A DNA stretch of 64,000 nucleotides from positions 27,205 through 91,204 of the forward strand of contig JAZRIW010000024.1 in NCBI GenBank assembly GCA_045645505.1. The letters run 5' to 3'. This DNA comes from Fumia sp045645505 (GTDB taxonomy: Bacteria > Bacillota > Clostridia > Oscillospirales > Ruminococcaceae). Below, piece by piece: positions 16,543 through 24,332 of the stretch. The notes below the pieces were generated by a model. That model worked only from the letters and a program-made list of their open reading frames with translations. It was not told the DNA's origin and made no database searches. The stretch's first letter is position 1. Each line of letters begins with the position of its first letter. The position numbers were made by a program, and so were the translations under genes.

Positions 16543-18285
16543 TTAATATTTCTTTCTTGCAACGTAAGAAGTATGCAAAATCTTGTGAGCTTTGTGGCTT
16601 CCGGGTTTTTCCAAATATTCAGAATATAAGGTCTTAATCCAGGGATTTTCATGAGATTTTCTGAGTCCCATAGAAGAATCTGTGTCATACAAAGCTTTTG
16701 CACGGATTGCCTTCAAATCAACAAAGTTGCGTACAGAAGCAGGCTGGAAGGGCTGTCCTCCACCATTTACACAACCACCGGGGCAAGCCATAATTTCAAT
16801 AAACTGATAATCTGCAGTACCGTCTTTGATCATATTAAGTACTTTTTTAGCATTGGAAAGGCCTGAGCAAACTGCAACCTTGATATCCATACCTGCAATA
16901 TTATAGGTAGCTTCCTTAATACCATCAGTTCCACGAACTTCTTTGAATTCTACAGGTTCCATATCCTTGCCATTGAGCCAATCGTTAGCAGTACGGAGAG
17001 CAGCCTCCATAACACCACCGGTTGCACCGAAGATAAGACCTGCACCGGAACCTGTTCCGAGAGGACTGTCAAATTCTTCATCAGGCAAAGCTTTAAAGTT
17101 AAGACCTGCTTTTTCAATCATACGAGCCAATTCTCTTGTAGTCAAAGCAACGTCGATATCAGGAACACCTGCTGCTGCCTGGTCATCACGGCCCATTTCG
17201 AATTTCTTAGCTGTACAAGGCATAACGCTGACAACAAAAATATCTTTAGGATCGATATTGTTCTTCTCAGCATACCATGTCTTAGCAATTGCACCAAACA
17301 TCTGCTGAGGAGATTTACAGCTGGAAAGGTGAGGCAATAATTCAGGGAAATAATGCTCACAATACTTAACCCATCCGGGAGAACAGGAAGTAATCATCGG
17401 CAATACTCCACCATTCTGAACGCGCTCAACAAATTCGTTAGCTTCTTCCATAATAGTAAGGTCAGCTGAAAAGTCAGTATCAAATACACCTGCAAATCCC
17501 ATTCTTCTCAAAGCAGCAACCATTTTACCTTCAACGTTAGTTCCAACGGGCATATCAAATGCTTCACCCAAAGTAACACGGATAGAAGGAGCTGTCTGAA
17601 CAATAACAGTCTTTGTAGGATCATTTAATGCATCCCAAACTTTTTCTGTATGGTCTTTTTCCATCAAAGCACCTGTAGGACAAGCAACGATACACTGTCC
17701 ACAGGATACACAAGAAGTTTCACCTAAGCCCTGCTCAAATGCACAGCTGATATTTGTCTTGAATCCACGTTCATTAGCGCCAATAACTCCTACGTCCTGC
17801 CATTTGCGGCAAACAGCCACACAGCGACGGCAAAGAATACATTTAGAGTTATCGCGAATCATATGTGCTGCGGTATCATCAATTGTGTATTCGTTCTTCT
17901 CGCCTTCAAAAGCATCTTCAGTAGAAATACCATTGTCTGCACAAAGTTTCTGTAATTCACAATTTCCGCTTCTTGCACATGAAAGACAAGTTCTGTTATG
18001 AGTAGAAAGTAAGAGCTCTAAGTTAGTACGACGAGCATCCAAAACCTTTTTGGTATTTGTAAATACTTCCATTCCTTCGTTAACAGGATATACACAAGCG
18101 GCAACCTGAGAACGAGCGCCCTTAACTTCTACAGTACAAATACGGCAAGCGCCTATTTCGTTAATTTCTTTTAAATAACAAAGGGTAGGGATTTCAATTC
18201 CCACCTGACGTGCTGCTTCAAGGATTGTAGTCCCGGGGGCAACAGCAACAGGGATATTGTTGATTTTTAAATTAATCATTTCCAT
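16543..18285 (-). CDS. hydA: [FeFe] hydrogenase catalytic subunit, HydA/HndD type
   Basis: 580 residues. An N-terminal 2Fe-2S ferredoxin domain (C36, C47, C50, C64 in this numbering) is followed by a His-Cys3 [4Fe-4S] motif (THNRTCLSCARSGNC) and two [4Fe-4S] ferredoxin motifs (CILCRRCVAVC, CVSCGQCIVAC). The H-cluster domain has L1 TSCSPGW, L2 MPCTAKKFE and L3 EIMACPGGCVNGGG. A small-subunit-like tail (YDTDSSMGLRKSHENP) ends the chain. It catalyses reversible H2 formation in the cytoplasm with HydB and HydC partners, using NADH and probably reduced ferredoxin. L1 has Ser where many monomeric enzymes have a second Cys. ATG 18285 is chosen because AAGGAG lies 11 bases upstream. Confidence 0.96.
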   Translation of the reverse strand: MEMINLKINNIPVAVAPGTTILEAARQVGIEIPTLCYLKEINEIGACRICTVEVKGARSQVAACVYPVNEGMEVFTNTKKVLDARRTNLELLLSTHNRTCLSCARSGNCELQKLCADNGISTEDAFEGEKNEYTIDDTAAHMIRDNSKCILCRRCVAVCRKWQDVGVIGANERGFKTNISCAFEQGLGETSCVSCGQCIVACPTGALMEKDHTEKVWDALNDPTKTVIVQTAPSIRVTLGEAFDMPVGTNVEGKMVAALRRMGFAGVFDTDFSADLTIMEEANEFVERVQNGGVLPMITSCSPGWVKYCEHYFPELLPHLSSCKSPQQMFGAIAKTWYAEKNNIDPKDIFVVSVMPCTAKKFEMGRDDQAAAGVPDIDVALTTRELARMIEKAGLNFKALPDEEFDSPLGTGSGAGLIFGATGGVMEAALRTANDWLNGKDMEPVEFKEVRGTDGIKEATYNIAGMDIKVAVCSGLSNAKKVLNMIKDGTADYQFIEIMACPGGCVNGGGQPFQPASVRNFVDLKAIRAKALYDTDSSMGLRKSHENPWIKTLYSEYLEKPGSHKAHKILHTSYVARKKY

Positions 18286-18300
18286 ACTGGGCCACACTCC

Positions 18301-20088
18301 TTATCTTTTTTCTATAGCATTAAATTTACATTTATCCATACAAACGCCACATTTAATACATTTATCCTGATTGATAACATGAGGATTCTTAACTGTACCT
18401 TCAATTGCGCCAACAGGACAATTTCTTGCACATAAAGTACAACCTTTACATTTATCCTCAATAATTGTAATCTGCATCAAATCTTTACATACGCCTGCAG
18501 GACATTTTTTGTCAACAACGTGAGCTACATATTCATCACGGAAATATTTCAAAGTGGAGAGAACGGGGTTAGGAGCTGTCTGGCCCAATCCGCAAAGAGA
18601 GTTTGCTTTGATATAGTAGCAAAGCTCTTCCATCTTATCAATATCTTCCAAAGTTGCCTGACCTTTAGTAATCTTTTCAAGCATTTCGTAAAGACGTTTT
18701 GTACCTACACGACAAGGAGTACATTTACCACAGGATTCATCTACTGTAAATTCAAGGAAGAATTTAGCAATATCAACCATACAGGTATCTTCGTCCATTA
18801 CAATCAATCCACCGGAGCCCATCATAGAGCCGATTGCAATAAGGTTATCGTAGTCGATTTCAATATCAAAGAATTCGGGAGGAATACATCCGCCGGAAGG
18901 ACCACCTGTCTGAGCAGCTTTAAATGTCTTACCGTTGGGAATACCGCCACCGATTTCTTCAACTACCTCACGGAGAGTTGTACCCATAGGTACTTCAACA
19001 AGACCTGTATTCTTGATTTTACCACCAAGAGCAAATACTTTAGTACCTTTGGATTTTTCTGTACCGATAGAATTAAACCATTCAGCACCATTTAAGATAA
19101 TTCTCGGAATGTTAGCATAAGTTTCTACGTTATTCAAAACTGTAGGTTTACCGAAAAGACCTTTAACTGCAGGGAACGGAGGACGAGGACGAGGCTCACC
19201 ACGATGTCCTTCAATAGAAGTCATCAAAGCAGTTTCCTCACCACAAACGAATGCACCCGCACCAAGACGGATTTCAAGGTCAAAATCAAAACCTGAATTG
19301 AAAATATTTTTACCAAGCAAACCATATTCTTTTGCCTGATCGATAGCAATCTGCAAACGTTTTACAGCAATCGGATATTCAGCACGAACATATACAAAGC
19401 CCTGATTAGCACCGATAGCGTAACCTGCGATAGCCATAGCTTCGATAAGTACATGGGGGTCACCTTCGAGGATAGAACGATCCATAAATGCACCGGGGTC
19501 ACCTTCGTCGGCGTTACATGCTACGTATTTCTGGTCAGCCGCATTTGCAGCAGCAAAACTCCATTTAAGACCTGTGGGGAATCCTCCGCCTCCGCGTCCG
19601 CGAAGACCGGAATCTTTAATTACCTGAATAACCTGTTCGGGTGTGTATTCAGAAAGAACTTTACCCAAAGCTTCGTATCCGTCAACGCCGATATATTCTT
19701 CGATATCCTCGGGGTTAATAACACCGCAGTTACGAAGAGCAACACGCATCTGTTTAGCGTAGAATGTTGTATCATTAAGAGATTTAACGTCATCTTCAGC
19801 AATGGTTTCTTTGTAAAGCAAACGTTTAACGATTCTACCTTTCAAAAGATGTTCACTAACAATTTCAGGAATATCATCTACTTTTACTTCAGAGTAGAAA
19901 CATCCTTCGGGATAAACGATCATGATGGGACCGAGAGCACAAAGTCCAAAACAACCTGTTTTAACAACTTTTACCTCTTCTGCCAATCCGTTTTTACTGA
20001 TTTCACTTTCCAGACAATCAATTATTGCCTGGCTGCCGGAAGAAGTACAACCGGTACCTCCACAGACAAGTATATGTGAACGAAACAT
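18301..20088 (-). CDS. hydB: Hydrogenase flavoprotein subunit, HydB/HndC (NuoF-like)
   Basis: 595 residues. An N-terminal thioredoxin-like 2Fe-2S domain (CGGTGC..., CFGLC) is followed by the NuoF core: FMN/NADH site GLRGRGGGGFPTGLKW (161-176), CNADEGDPGAF, GAGAFVCGEETALMTSIEG, and the [4Fe-4S] motif SCGKCTPCRVGTKR. The C-terminus adds two ferredoxin clusters (CKGCTLCARNCPVGA, CIKCGVCMDKCKFNA). It links NAD(H) to the hydrogenase and is the proposed bifurcating flavin subunit in this enzyme class. It sits 15 bp upstream of hydA in the same operon, with the start ATG behind GGAGG. Confidence 0.96.
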   Translation of the reverse strand: MFRSHILVCGGTGCTSSGSQAIIDCLESEISKNGLAEEVKVVKTGCFGLCALGPIMIVYPEGCFYSEVKVDDIPEIVSEHLLKGRIVKRLLYKETIAEDDVKSLNDTTFYAKQMRVALRNCGVINPEDIEEYIGVDGYEALGKVLSEYTPEQVIQVIKDSGLRGRGGGGFPTGLKWSFAAANAADQKYVACNADEGDPGAFMDRSILEGDPHVLIEAMAIAGYAIGANQGFVYVRAEYPIAVKRLQIAIDQAKEYGLLGKNIFNSGFDFDLEIRLGAGAFVCGEETALMTSIEGHRGEPRPRPPFPAVKGLFGKPTVLNNVETYANIPRIILNGAEWFNSIGTEKSKGTKVFALGGKIKNTGLVEVPMGTTLREVVEEIGGGIPNGKTFKAAQTGGPSGGCIPPEFFDIEIDYDNLIAIGSMMGSGGLIVMDEDTCMVDIAKFFLEFTVDESCGKCTPCRVGTKRLYEMLEKITKGQATLEDIDKMEELCYYIKANSLCGLGQTAPNPVLSTLKYFRDEYVAHVVDKKCPAGVCKDLMQITIIEDKCKGCTLCARNCPVGAIEGTVKNPHVINQDKCIKCGVCMDKCKFNAIEKR

Positions 20089-20100
20089 GATGTAACCTCC

Positions 20101-20469
20101 TTATTTAATATTACCTACTGTGTATTCACTTACAACGTTGCCGTTTACGATATGATCAGCAACAACTTTAGCTACTTTTTCAGCTGTCATTTTAACGTAA
20201 GTTGTTTTTTCGCCTTTAGCATCGATTACTTCAACAACGGGTTCGTACTGACAGATACCGATACAACCAGTCTGTGTAACAGTAACATTTGCAAGATTTC
20301 TCTTTGCTACTTCTTCTGTGAACGCACTCAAAACAGGTCTAGCACCTGCAGCAATACCGCAAGTAGCCATACCAACTACGATACGGATGTTATCGCCGTT
20401 ATCGTCACGAAGGTTAACACTATTTTTCATTTTGTCACGAATAGCCTTCAATTCTTCTAAGCTTTTCAT
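20101..20469 (-). CDS. Thioredoxin-like 2Fe-2S ferredoxin subunit, HndB-like
   Basis: 122 residues. A short N-terminal helix (MKSLEELKAIRDKMKN) precedes a thioredoxin-like 2Fe-2S fold with ligand motifs MATCGIAAGA and TGCIGICQYEP. This matches HndB, the small electron-transfer subunit of the tetrameric NAD(P)-linked hydrogenases. It lies between the ATPase gene and hydB, 12 bp upstream of hydB, so it should belong to the same complex. The start ATG follows a GGTGGTGCAGC-type ribosome site. Confidence 0.9.
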   Translation of the reverse strand: MKSLEELKAIRDKMKNSVNLRDDNGDNIRIVVGMATCGIAAGARPVLSAFTEEVAKRNLANVTVTQTGCIGICQYEPVVEVIDAKGEKTTYVKMTAEKVAKVVADHIVNGNVVSEYTVGNIK

Positions 20470-20488
20470 TTAGCTGCACCACCTTATA

Positions 20489-21034
20489 TTAATTAGCATT
20501 TATTTCGCTGTCGTTTTCAGCAAGAAAATTCTTTAAAAACATCAGCACTTCAGAGGAGTTTATCGGGACACCTTCAAGCACCGAACGGATTTCACGTGTA
20601 TCCAATGTAAAAGATTTACCGTCAAGTTCTCTTAAATAGAGAAAATCCATATCGGGATTTACCGATATAAGTGACAACAAAGTAGCATTTATATCTCCTA
20701 ATGGCAACATATCAATATGGTTTGTGCAATATGTTGCAGTAGTACGTGTGCCTTTTCCTACCTCTGATTCAATAGAAAAGGTACCACCGGTAGCCTCAGC
20801 AGACATCTTAAAAAATGGTACGCCAAGTCCTACCTTTCTGGTTGTCCTTGTTGTAAAAAAAGGGTCCTTCACGTTGTTAATCTGTTCTTCGGTCATACCA
20901 CAACCATCGTCTTCAACAGCAATAAATAATCGTTTTTTTAAACTATCTTCAGAAACTGTTATCTTGACGAGAGAAGCATCTGCCCGAATGGAGTTTTGTG
21001 CAATATCCAGTACATTCAGTGAAAGTTCCTGCAT
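20489..21034 (-). CDS. HATPase-domain (histidine-kinase-like) protein in the hydrogenase operon
   Basis: 181 residues with the GHKL ATPase core: N-box LDIAQNSIRADAS, G1 EDDGCGMTEEQI, FFTTR, G2 VGLGVPFF and a G3-like SEVGKGT. No dimerisation/phosphoacceptor domain or sensor is present. The final 70 residues have no recognised family. Lone GHKL ATPases of this kind are often seen within trimeric hydrogenase operons of Clostridia; regulation or assembly is suspected, but no function is proven. A distant paralogue lies in the divergent sensory cluster. The start ATG follows a GGGGGTA-type ribosome site. Confidence 0.82.
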   Translation of the reverse strand: MQELSLNVLDIAQNSIRADASLVKITVSEDSLKKRLFIAVEDDGCGMTEEQINNVKDPFFTTRTTRKVGLGVPFFKMSAEATGGTFSIESEVGKGTRTTATYCTNHIDMLPLGDINATLLSLISVNPDMDFLYLRELDGKSFTLDTREIRSVLEGVPINSSEVLMFLKNFLAENDSEINAN

Positions 21035-21061
21035 AAAGCTACCCCCTTTTCACAAATCACC

Positions 21062-21556
21062 TTAGTTATATTTTGCAATGATACCGGGAACATCATCCGG
21101 AGTGATTTTTCCGTAAACATCTTCATTAACGGTCAAAACAGGTGCAAGTCCGCAAGCACCTACGCAACGACAAGCCTCAATAGAGAATTTGCCATCAGCA
21201 GTACACTGACCGCCTTCAATGCCAAGACATTGTTGCAAACGATCGTAGATGTCTCCTGAACCTTTAACGTAACAAGCTGTACCGAGACAAACGGAAACCT
21301 TGTACTCTCCTTTGGGGTAAAGTGAAAACTGTGCGTAAAAAGTTACAACGCCATAAACTTCCTCAAGGGGAATATCAAGACCTTCAGCAATGATTATCTG
21401 AACTTCGATAGGCAAGTATCCGTAGATATCCTGCGCTTTCTGCAAAACAGGCATCAATGCACCCTTTTGGTCTTTGTGTTCAGCGATTATTTCTCTCAAC
21501 GCTTTTTCTTGTTCCGGAGTGCCTTTAAATGCAATACCGGGGTTTTTGTTAGACAT
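21062..21556 (-). CDS. hydC: Hydrogenase 2Fe-2S subunit, HydC/HndA (NuoE-like)
   Basis: 164 residues with the NuoE fold. A helical N-terminus (ALMPVLQKAQDIYGYLP, EEVYGVVTFYAQF) is followed by the thioredoxin-like 2Fe-2S domain with ligand motifs CLGTAC and CRCVGAC. It passes electrons between HydB and HydA. It is the first gene of the leftward operon hydC-ATPase-hndB-like-hydB-hydA, with AAGGAGG ahead of the ATG. The 300 bp upstream holds a promoter and three palindromes. Confidence 0.95.
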   Translation of the reverse strand: MSNKNPGIAFKGTPEQEKALREIIAEHKDQKGALMPVLQKAQDIYGYLPIEVQIIIAEGLDIPLEEVYGVVTFYAQFSLYPKGEYKVSVCLGTACYVKGSGDIYDRLQQCLGIEGGQCTADGKFSIEACRCVGACGLAPVLTVNEDVYGKITPDDVPGIIAKYN

Positions 21557-21576
21557 AGATGAACCTCCTTATGCTT

Positions 21577-21592
21577 TGTTGCAAATGCAACA
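21577..21592. promoter_or_regulatory. Palindrome in the hydC leader
   Basis: Arms TGTTGCA and TGCAACA separated by AA, just ahead of the hydC ribosome site. It is a possible operator or leader hairpin. Confidence 0.5.
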
Positions 21593-21674
21593 CTATTTAT
21601 ATTACGAGAATGTGAAAGGCAAGATTGTAAAAAATTTATCAATCTATTTTACAACCTACCTGACACACAAAGTC

Positions 21675-21700
21675 ATTATAACATTTTTCGTCGAAAAATG
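21675..21700 (-). promoter_or_regulatory. hyd operon promoter with embedded palindrome
   Basis: Minus-strand extended -10 TG-T-TATAAT (TATAAT at 21675-21680). Directly upstream, in the -10/-35 spacer, is a 19-bp perfect palindrome at 21682-21700 with arms CATTTTTCG and CGAAAAATG around one base. A bound protein would block polymerase. Confidence 0.6.
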
Positions 21701-21731
21701 CTACCTAATATCTTGCACAAGTAAATGGAAA

Positions 21732-21756
21732 TTTTTTGTACAATATGTACAAAAAA
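21732..21756. promoter_or_regulatory. Strong palindrome between the two hydrogenase operons
   Basis: Eleven-base perfect arms TTTTTTGTACA and TGTACAAAAAA around ATA. It lies 20 bp upstream of the -35 of the rightward operon and about 50 bp from the leftward -10, so it is well placed to act on both. Confidence 0.6.
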
Positions 21757-21776
21757 CAGATAGATTTTGAAAAACG

Positions 21777-21805
21777 TTGAAAAAAAGAACAGAAAAGTTT
21801 ATAAT
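21777..21805 (+). promoter_or_regulatory. Promoter of the sensory-hydrogenase cluster
   Basis: TTGAAA (21777-21782), 17-bp spacer, TATAAT (21800-21805), 52 bp ahead of the first DRTGG gene. Confidence 0.75.
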
Positions 21806-21856
21806 TAAATAAAAAGCAAATTGTAAAATAGTAATTATTTTATTGGAGGATTTTTT

Positions 21857-22222
21857 ATGGATGTAAGACAAGTTGCAAAACTTCTCGAAGCAGAAATTCT
21901 TTGTGGTGAAGAAAATCTTGATACCGAAGTTCATGATGCATGCGGTTCAGATATGATGAGTGATGTGCTCGCATTTGTCAAAAATCAGGCAGTTTTACTG
22001 ACAGGACTTGTCAATATTCAGGTCGTACGTACAGCGGATATGATGGATATGGTTTGTGTGGTTTTTGTCAGAGGTAAAATGCCCGATGACGATATGATAG
22101 CTCTTGCAAAGCGTAAAGGTATGGTGCTTTTAAGTACAAATCACCGTATGTTTACTGCTTGTGGTCTCCTTTGGGATAACGGATTAAGAGGAGGTATATC
22201 AGATGAACTTACTGAAGCTTGA
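21857..22222 (+). CDS. DRTGG-domain protein (first copy)
   Basis: 121 residues resembling the DRTGG domain, a small alpha/beta domain also found in HPr kinase and some phosphotransacetylases. Visible features are the LLEAEILCGEENLDTEVHDACGSDMMSDVLAF start, the hydrophobic VLLTGLVNIQVVRTADMMDMVCVVFVRGK core and the DDDMIALAKRKGMVLLST end. Its biochemical role is unknown. It opens the rightward five-gene cluster and overlaps the next gene by 20 bases, which suggests translational coupling. GGAGG precedes the ATG. Confidence 0.82.
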   Translation: MDVRQVAKLLEAEILCGEENLDTEVHDACGSDMMSDVLAFVKNQAVLLTGLVNIQVVRTADMMDMVCVVFVRGKMPDDDMIALAKRKGMVLLSTNHRMFTACGLLWDNGLRGGISDELTEA

Positions 22223-22622
22223 ATATGATGTTGACGGTGAGGATTTCACAAGTGCCGGAGTTGCATCTTCAAGTGTAAAAAAGAAATTACGTAAACTTGG
22301 TATTTCTCCCGAAGCAATCCGCAAAGTGGCGATTGCTTTATATGAAGGAGAAATCAATATGGTGATTCACGCAGATGGTGGAAAAATAGAAGTGGAAATC
22401 ACACCAAAACAGATAAAAATGGTACTTGCTGATAAAGGAAAAGGCATCGCCGATATAGAAAAAGCTATGCAGGAAGGCTATTCTACCGCTCCGGATGAGG
22501 TAAGAAACTTAGGTTTCGGAGCAGGAATGGGGCTTCCTAATATGAAAAAATATTCCGATGAAATGAGAATTGAAAGTACAGTGGGCGTTGGCACTACCGT
22601 CTATATGACAGTAAACATTTAA
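22203..22622 (+). CDS. HATPase-domain protein, anti-sigma-factor (RsbW)-like
   Basis: 139 residues of a lone GHKL ATPase. It has the GISPEAIRKVAIALYEGEINMVIHADGG helix with the N-box, LADKGKGIADIEKAM (G1) and LGFGAGMGLPNMKKYSDEMRI (G2/lid). This pattern fits serine-kinase/anti-sigma ATPases of the RsbW/SpoIIAB type more than sensor kinases. The start ATG follows AGGAGG within the end of the DRTGG gene. Its neighbours point to signalling linked to the sensory hydrogenase. The partner protein is unknown. Confidence 0.85.
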   Translation: MNLLKLEYDVDGEDFTSAGVASSSVKKKLRKLGISPEAIRKVAIALYEGEINMVIHADGGKIEVEITPKQIKMVLADKGKGIADIEKAMQEGYSTAPDEVRNLGFGAGMGLPNMKKYSDEMRIESTVGVGTTVYMTVNI

Positions 22623-22646
22623 TTTTTTATAAAGGGGGTTAAAAAA

Positions 22647-23975
22647 ATGCAAGGTTTTTTTCATTCAGTAACGCTTGATACCGATAAATGTCGTGGCTGT
22701 ATAAACTGTATTAAGCGTTGCCCCACCGAAGCTATCAGAGTGCGTAACAAAAAAGCATATATTATTGCAGAACGTTGCATAGATTGCGGTGAATGTATAA
22801 GAGTCTGCCCTCATCATGCTAAAAAAGCTATTTTTGATAATCTTGATATTGTAAAAAAATATGACCATGTTATCGCCCTGCCTGCCCCATCGTTAATGGC
22901 ACAATTCAACAATCTTGAAGATGTTGATATTGTTCTGAGTGCACTTTTAAAATTCGGATTTGACAGTGTTTATGAAGTAGCTAAAGCAGCTGAAATAGTA
23001 TCTGCAAAAACCAGAGAACTTATGAAAAGCGGAGAACTCGTAAAACCCGTAATAAGTTCCGCTTGTCCCGCAGTAACAAGGCTTATAAGGGTTCGTTTCC
23101 CAAGCCTTATTGACCATGTTCTGCCTTTAAACGCACCTATTGAAGTAGCAGCGAGACTCGCTAAAAAAGAGGCATCTGAAAAAACAGGTATCCCAATCCA
23201 GAAAATAGGTGCCATATTCATCTCTCCTTGCCCTGCAAAAGTCACTGCTATTAAGATGCCGTTGGGTACAGAAAAAAGTGAAATTGACGGTGTAATTGCA
23301 GTAAGCGAAATATATCCGAAGCTTTTCCCTCTTATGCGCACAATAGATGAAGAGGAACCGTTGATTTCTACTGAAGCCGGCAGAATAGGACTTTCCTGGG
23401 GAAACAGCAGCGGTGAGGCTTCAGGGCTTATCAACGATAACTATTTAGCAGCTGACGGAATAGAAAACGTCATCCGTGTGCTTGAAGATTTAGAGGACGA
23501 AAAATTTCAAAACGTTGACTTTATTGAACTTAATGCTTGCAGTGGCGGTTGTGTAGGCGGCGTTCTTAATGTAGAAAATCCCTATGTTGCAAAAACCAAA
23601 TTAAAACGCATACGTAAAAATATGCCGGTCAGCCTTACACATATTGACGTTGATAACGCTTCTTTAAAAGATGTATTGAGCTGGGATGTCCCTCTTCAGT
23701 ATGTACCGGTTATGAAGCTTGATGAAGACATGATGACCGCTATGGAAAAAATGGCAAGAATTGAAGAAATCACTGAAAAACTTGAAGGCCTTGATTGTGG
23801 AGCTTGCGGAGCGCCATCATGCCGTGCTTTAGCAGAAGATGTTGTTAGAGGACTTGCTTCCACAGATGATTGTATATATAATTTCAATTCCAATCTACAT
23901 AATCTTCTTAAGGATATGCAGAAAATAGAAGAGTATATTCCAAGAACATTCCGAAGCGAAAAAAAGGAGGACTGA
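22647..23975 (+). CDS. Sensory-type [FeFe] hydrogenase-like protein (HydS-like)
   Basis: 442 residues. Two N-terminal [4Fe-4S] motifs (C15/C18/C21/C25 and C44/C47/C50/C54) precede a degenerate H-cluster domain. L1 is SSACP (C140), L2 is SPCPAK (C195) and L3 is ELNACSGGCVGG (C298, C302), so four candidate cluster cysteines remain. Ala139 replaces the Cys thought to carry protons in catalytic enzymes, as known for putative sensory hydrogenases. The C-terminus has a further Fe-S motif (CGACGAPSC...C, 384-409). There is no PAS domain and no small-subunit tail. Low-activity H2 or redox sensing is inferred from the family and from its position beside a catalytic hydABC operon. Confidence 0.88.
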   Translation: MQGFFHSVTLDTDKCRGCINCIKRCPTEAIRVRNKKAYIIAERCIDCGECIRVCPHHAKKAIFDNLDIVKKYDHVIALPAPSLMAQFNNLEDVDIVLSALLKFGFDSVYEVAKAAEIVSAKTRELMKSGELVKPVISSACPAVTRLIRVRFPSLIDHVLPLNAPIEVAARLAKKEASEKTGIPIQKIGAIFISPCPAKVTAIKMPLGTEKSEIDGVIAVSEIYPKLFPLMRTIDEEEPLISTEAGRIGLSWGNSSGEASGLINDNYLAADGIENVIRVLEDLEDEKFQNVDFIELNACSGGCVGGVLNVENPYVAKTKLKRIRKNMPVSLTHIDVDNASLKDVLSWDVPLQYVPVMKLDEDMMTAMEKMARIEEITEKLEGLDCGACGAPSCRALAEDVVRGLASTDDCIYNFNSNLHNLLKDMQKIEEYIPRTFRSEKKED

Positions 23976-23976
23976 A

Positions 23977-24318
23977 ATGACACCTATTGAATTTGCCGAA
24001 AAGCATGGACTCACAGTTGCTTCAGAGGGTAATGGCAACGAACTTGAAATCGCAAATATATATTGTTGTGACCTTCTAAGCATGGTTATGGGTAAAGCTC
24101 AGGAAAATGATGCGCTTATAACCGTTATGGGTAATGTAAATACAATTGCAGTAGGAGTTTTGGCTGACGTAAGTTGTGTGATTTTATGCGAAAATATACA
24201 CCTTGATGAGCAAAGCCTTGAAAAGGCAAAAACACAGGGAGTTTGCATTATTTATTCTGAAAAGTCAAGTTTTGAAACAGCTTTAATGCTTGCAAAAGAT
24301 TTAAAACTTTGTTGTTAA
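23977..24318 (+). CDS. DRTGG-domain protein (second copy)
   Basis: 113 residues, a diverged paralogue of the first DRTGG protein in this cluster. It has the same plan: FAEKHGLTVASEGNGNELEIANIYCCDLLSMVMG, DALITVMGNVNTIAVGVLADVSCVILCE, then LEKAKTQGVCIIYSEKSSFETA. The gene starts one base after the stop of the sensory hydrogenase, behind AAAAGGAGG. No function can be assigned beyond a likely ligand-binding or protein-interaction domain. Confidence 0.8.
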   Translation: MTPIEFAEKHGLTVASEGNGNELEIANIYCCDLLSMVMGKAQENDALITVMGNVNTIAVGVLADVSCVILCENIHLDEQSLEKAKTQGVCIIYSEKSSFETALMLAKDLKLCC

Positions 24319-24332
24319 AAAAGGAGGACAGC

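Noticed and set aside
18520..19095. 191-codon plus-strand frame inside hydB
   Set aside because: Antisense shadow rich in Ser, Thr and Phe; hydB motifs cover the same bases.
19453..20079. 208-codon plus-strand frame inside hydB
   Set aside because: Antisense shadow; no family resemblance, and the conserved NuoF-like frame is on the other strand.
21701..21934. 77-codon minus-strand frame across the hydrogenase intergenic region
   Set aside because: Overlaps the start of the first DRTGG gene and the control palindromes; composition looks non-coding.
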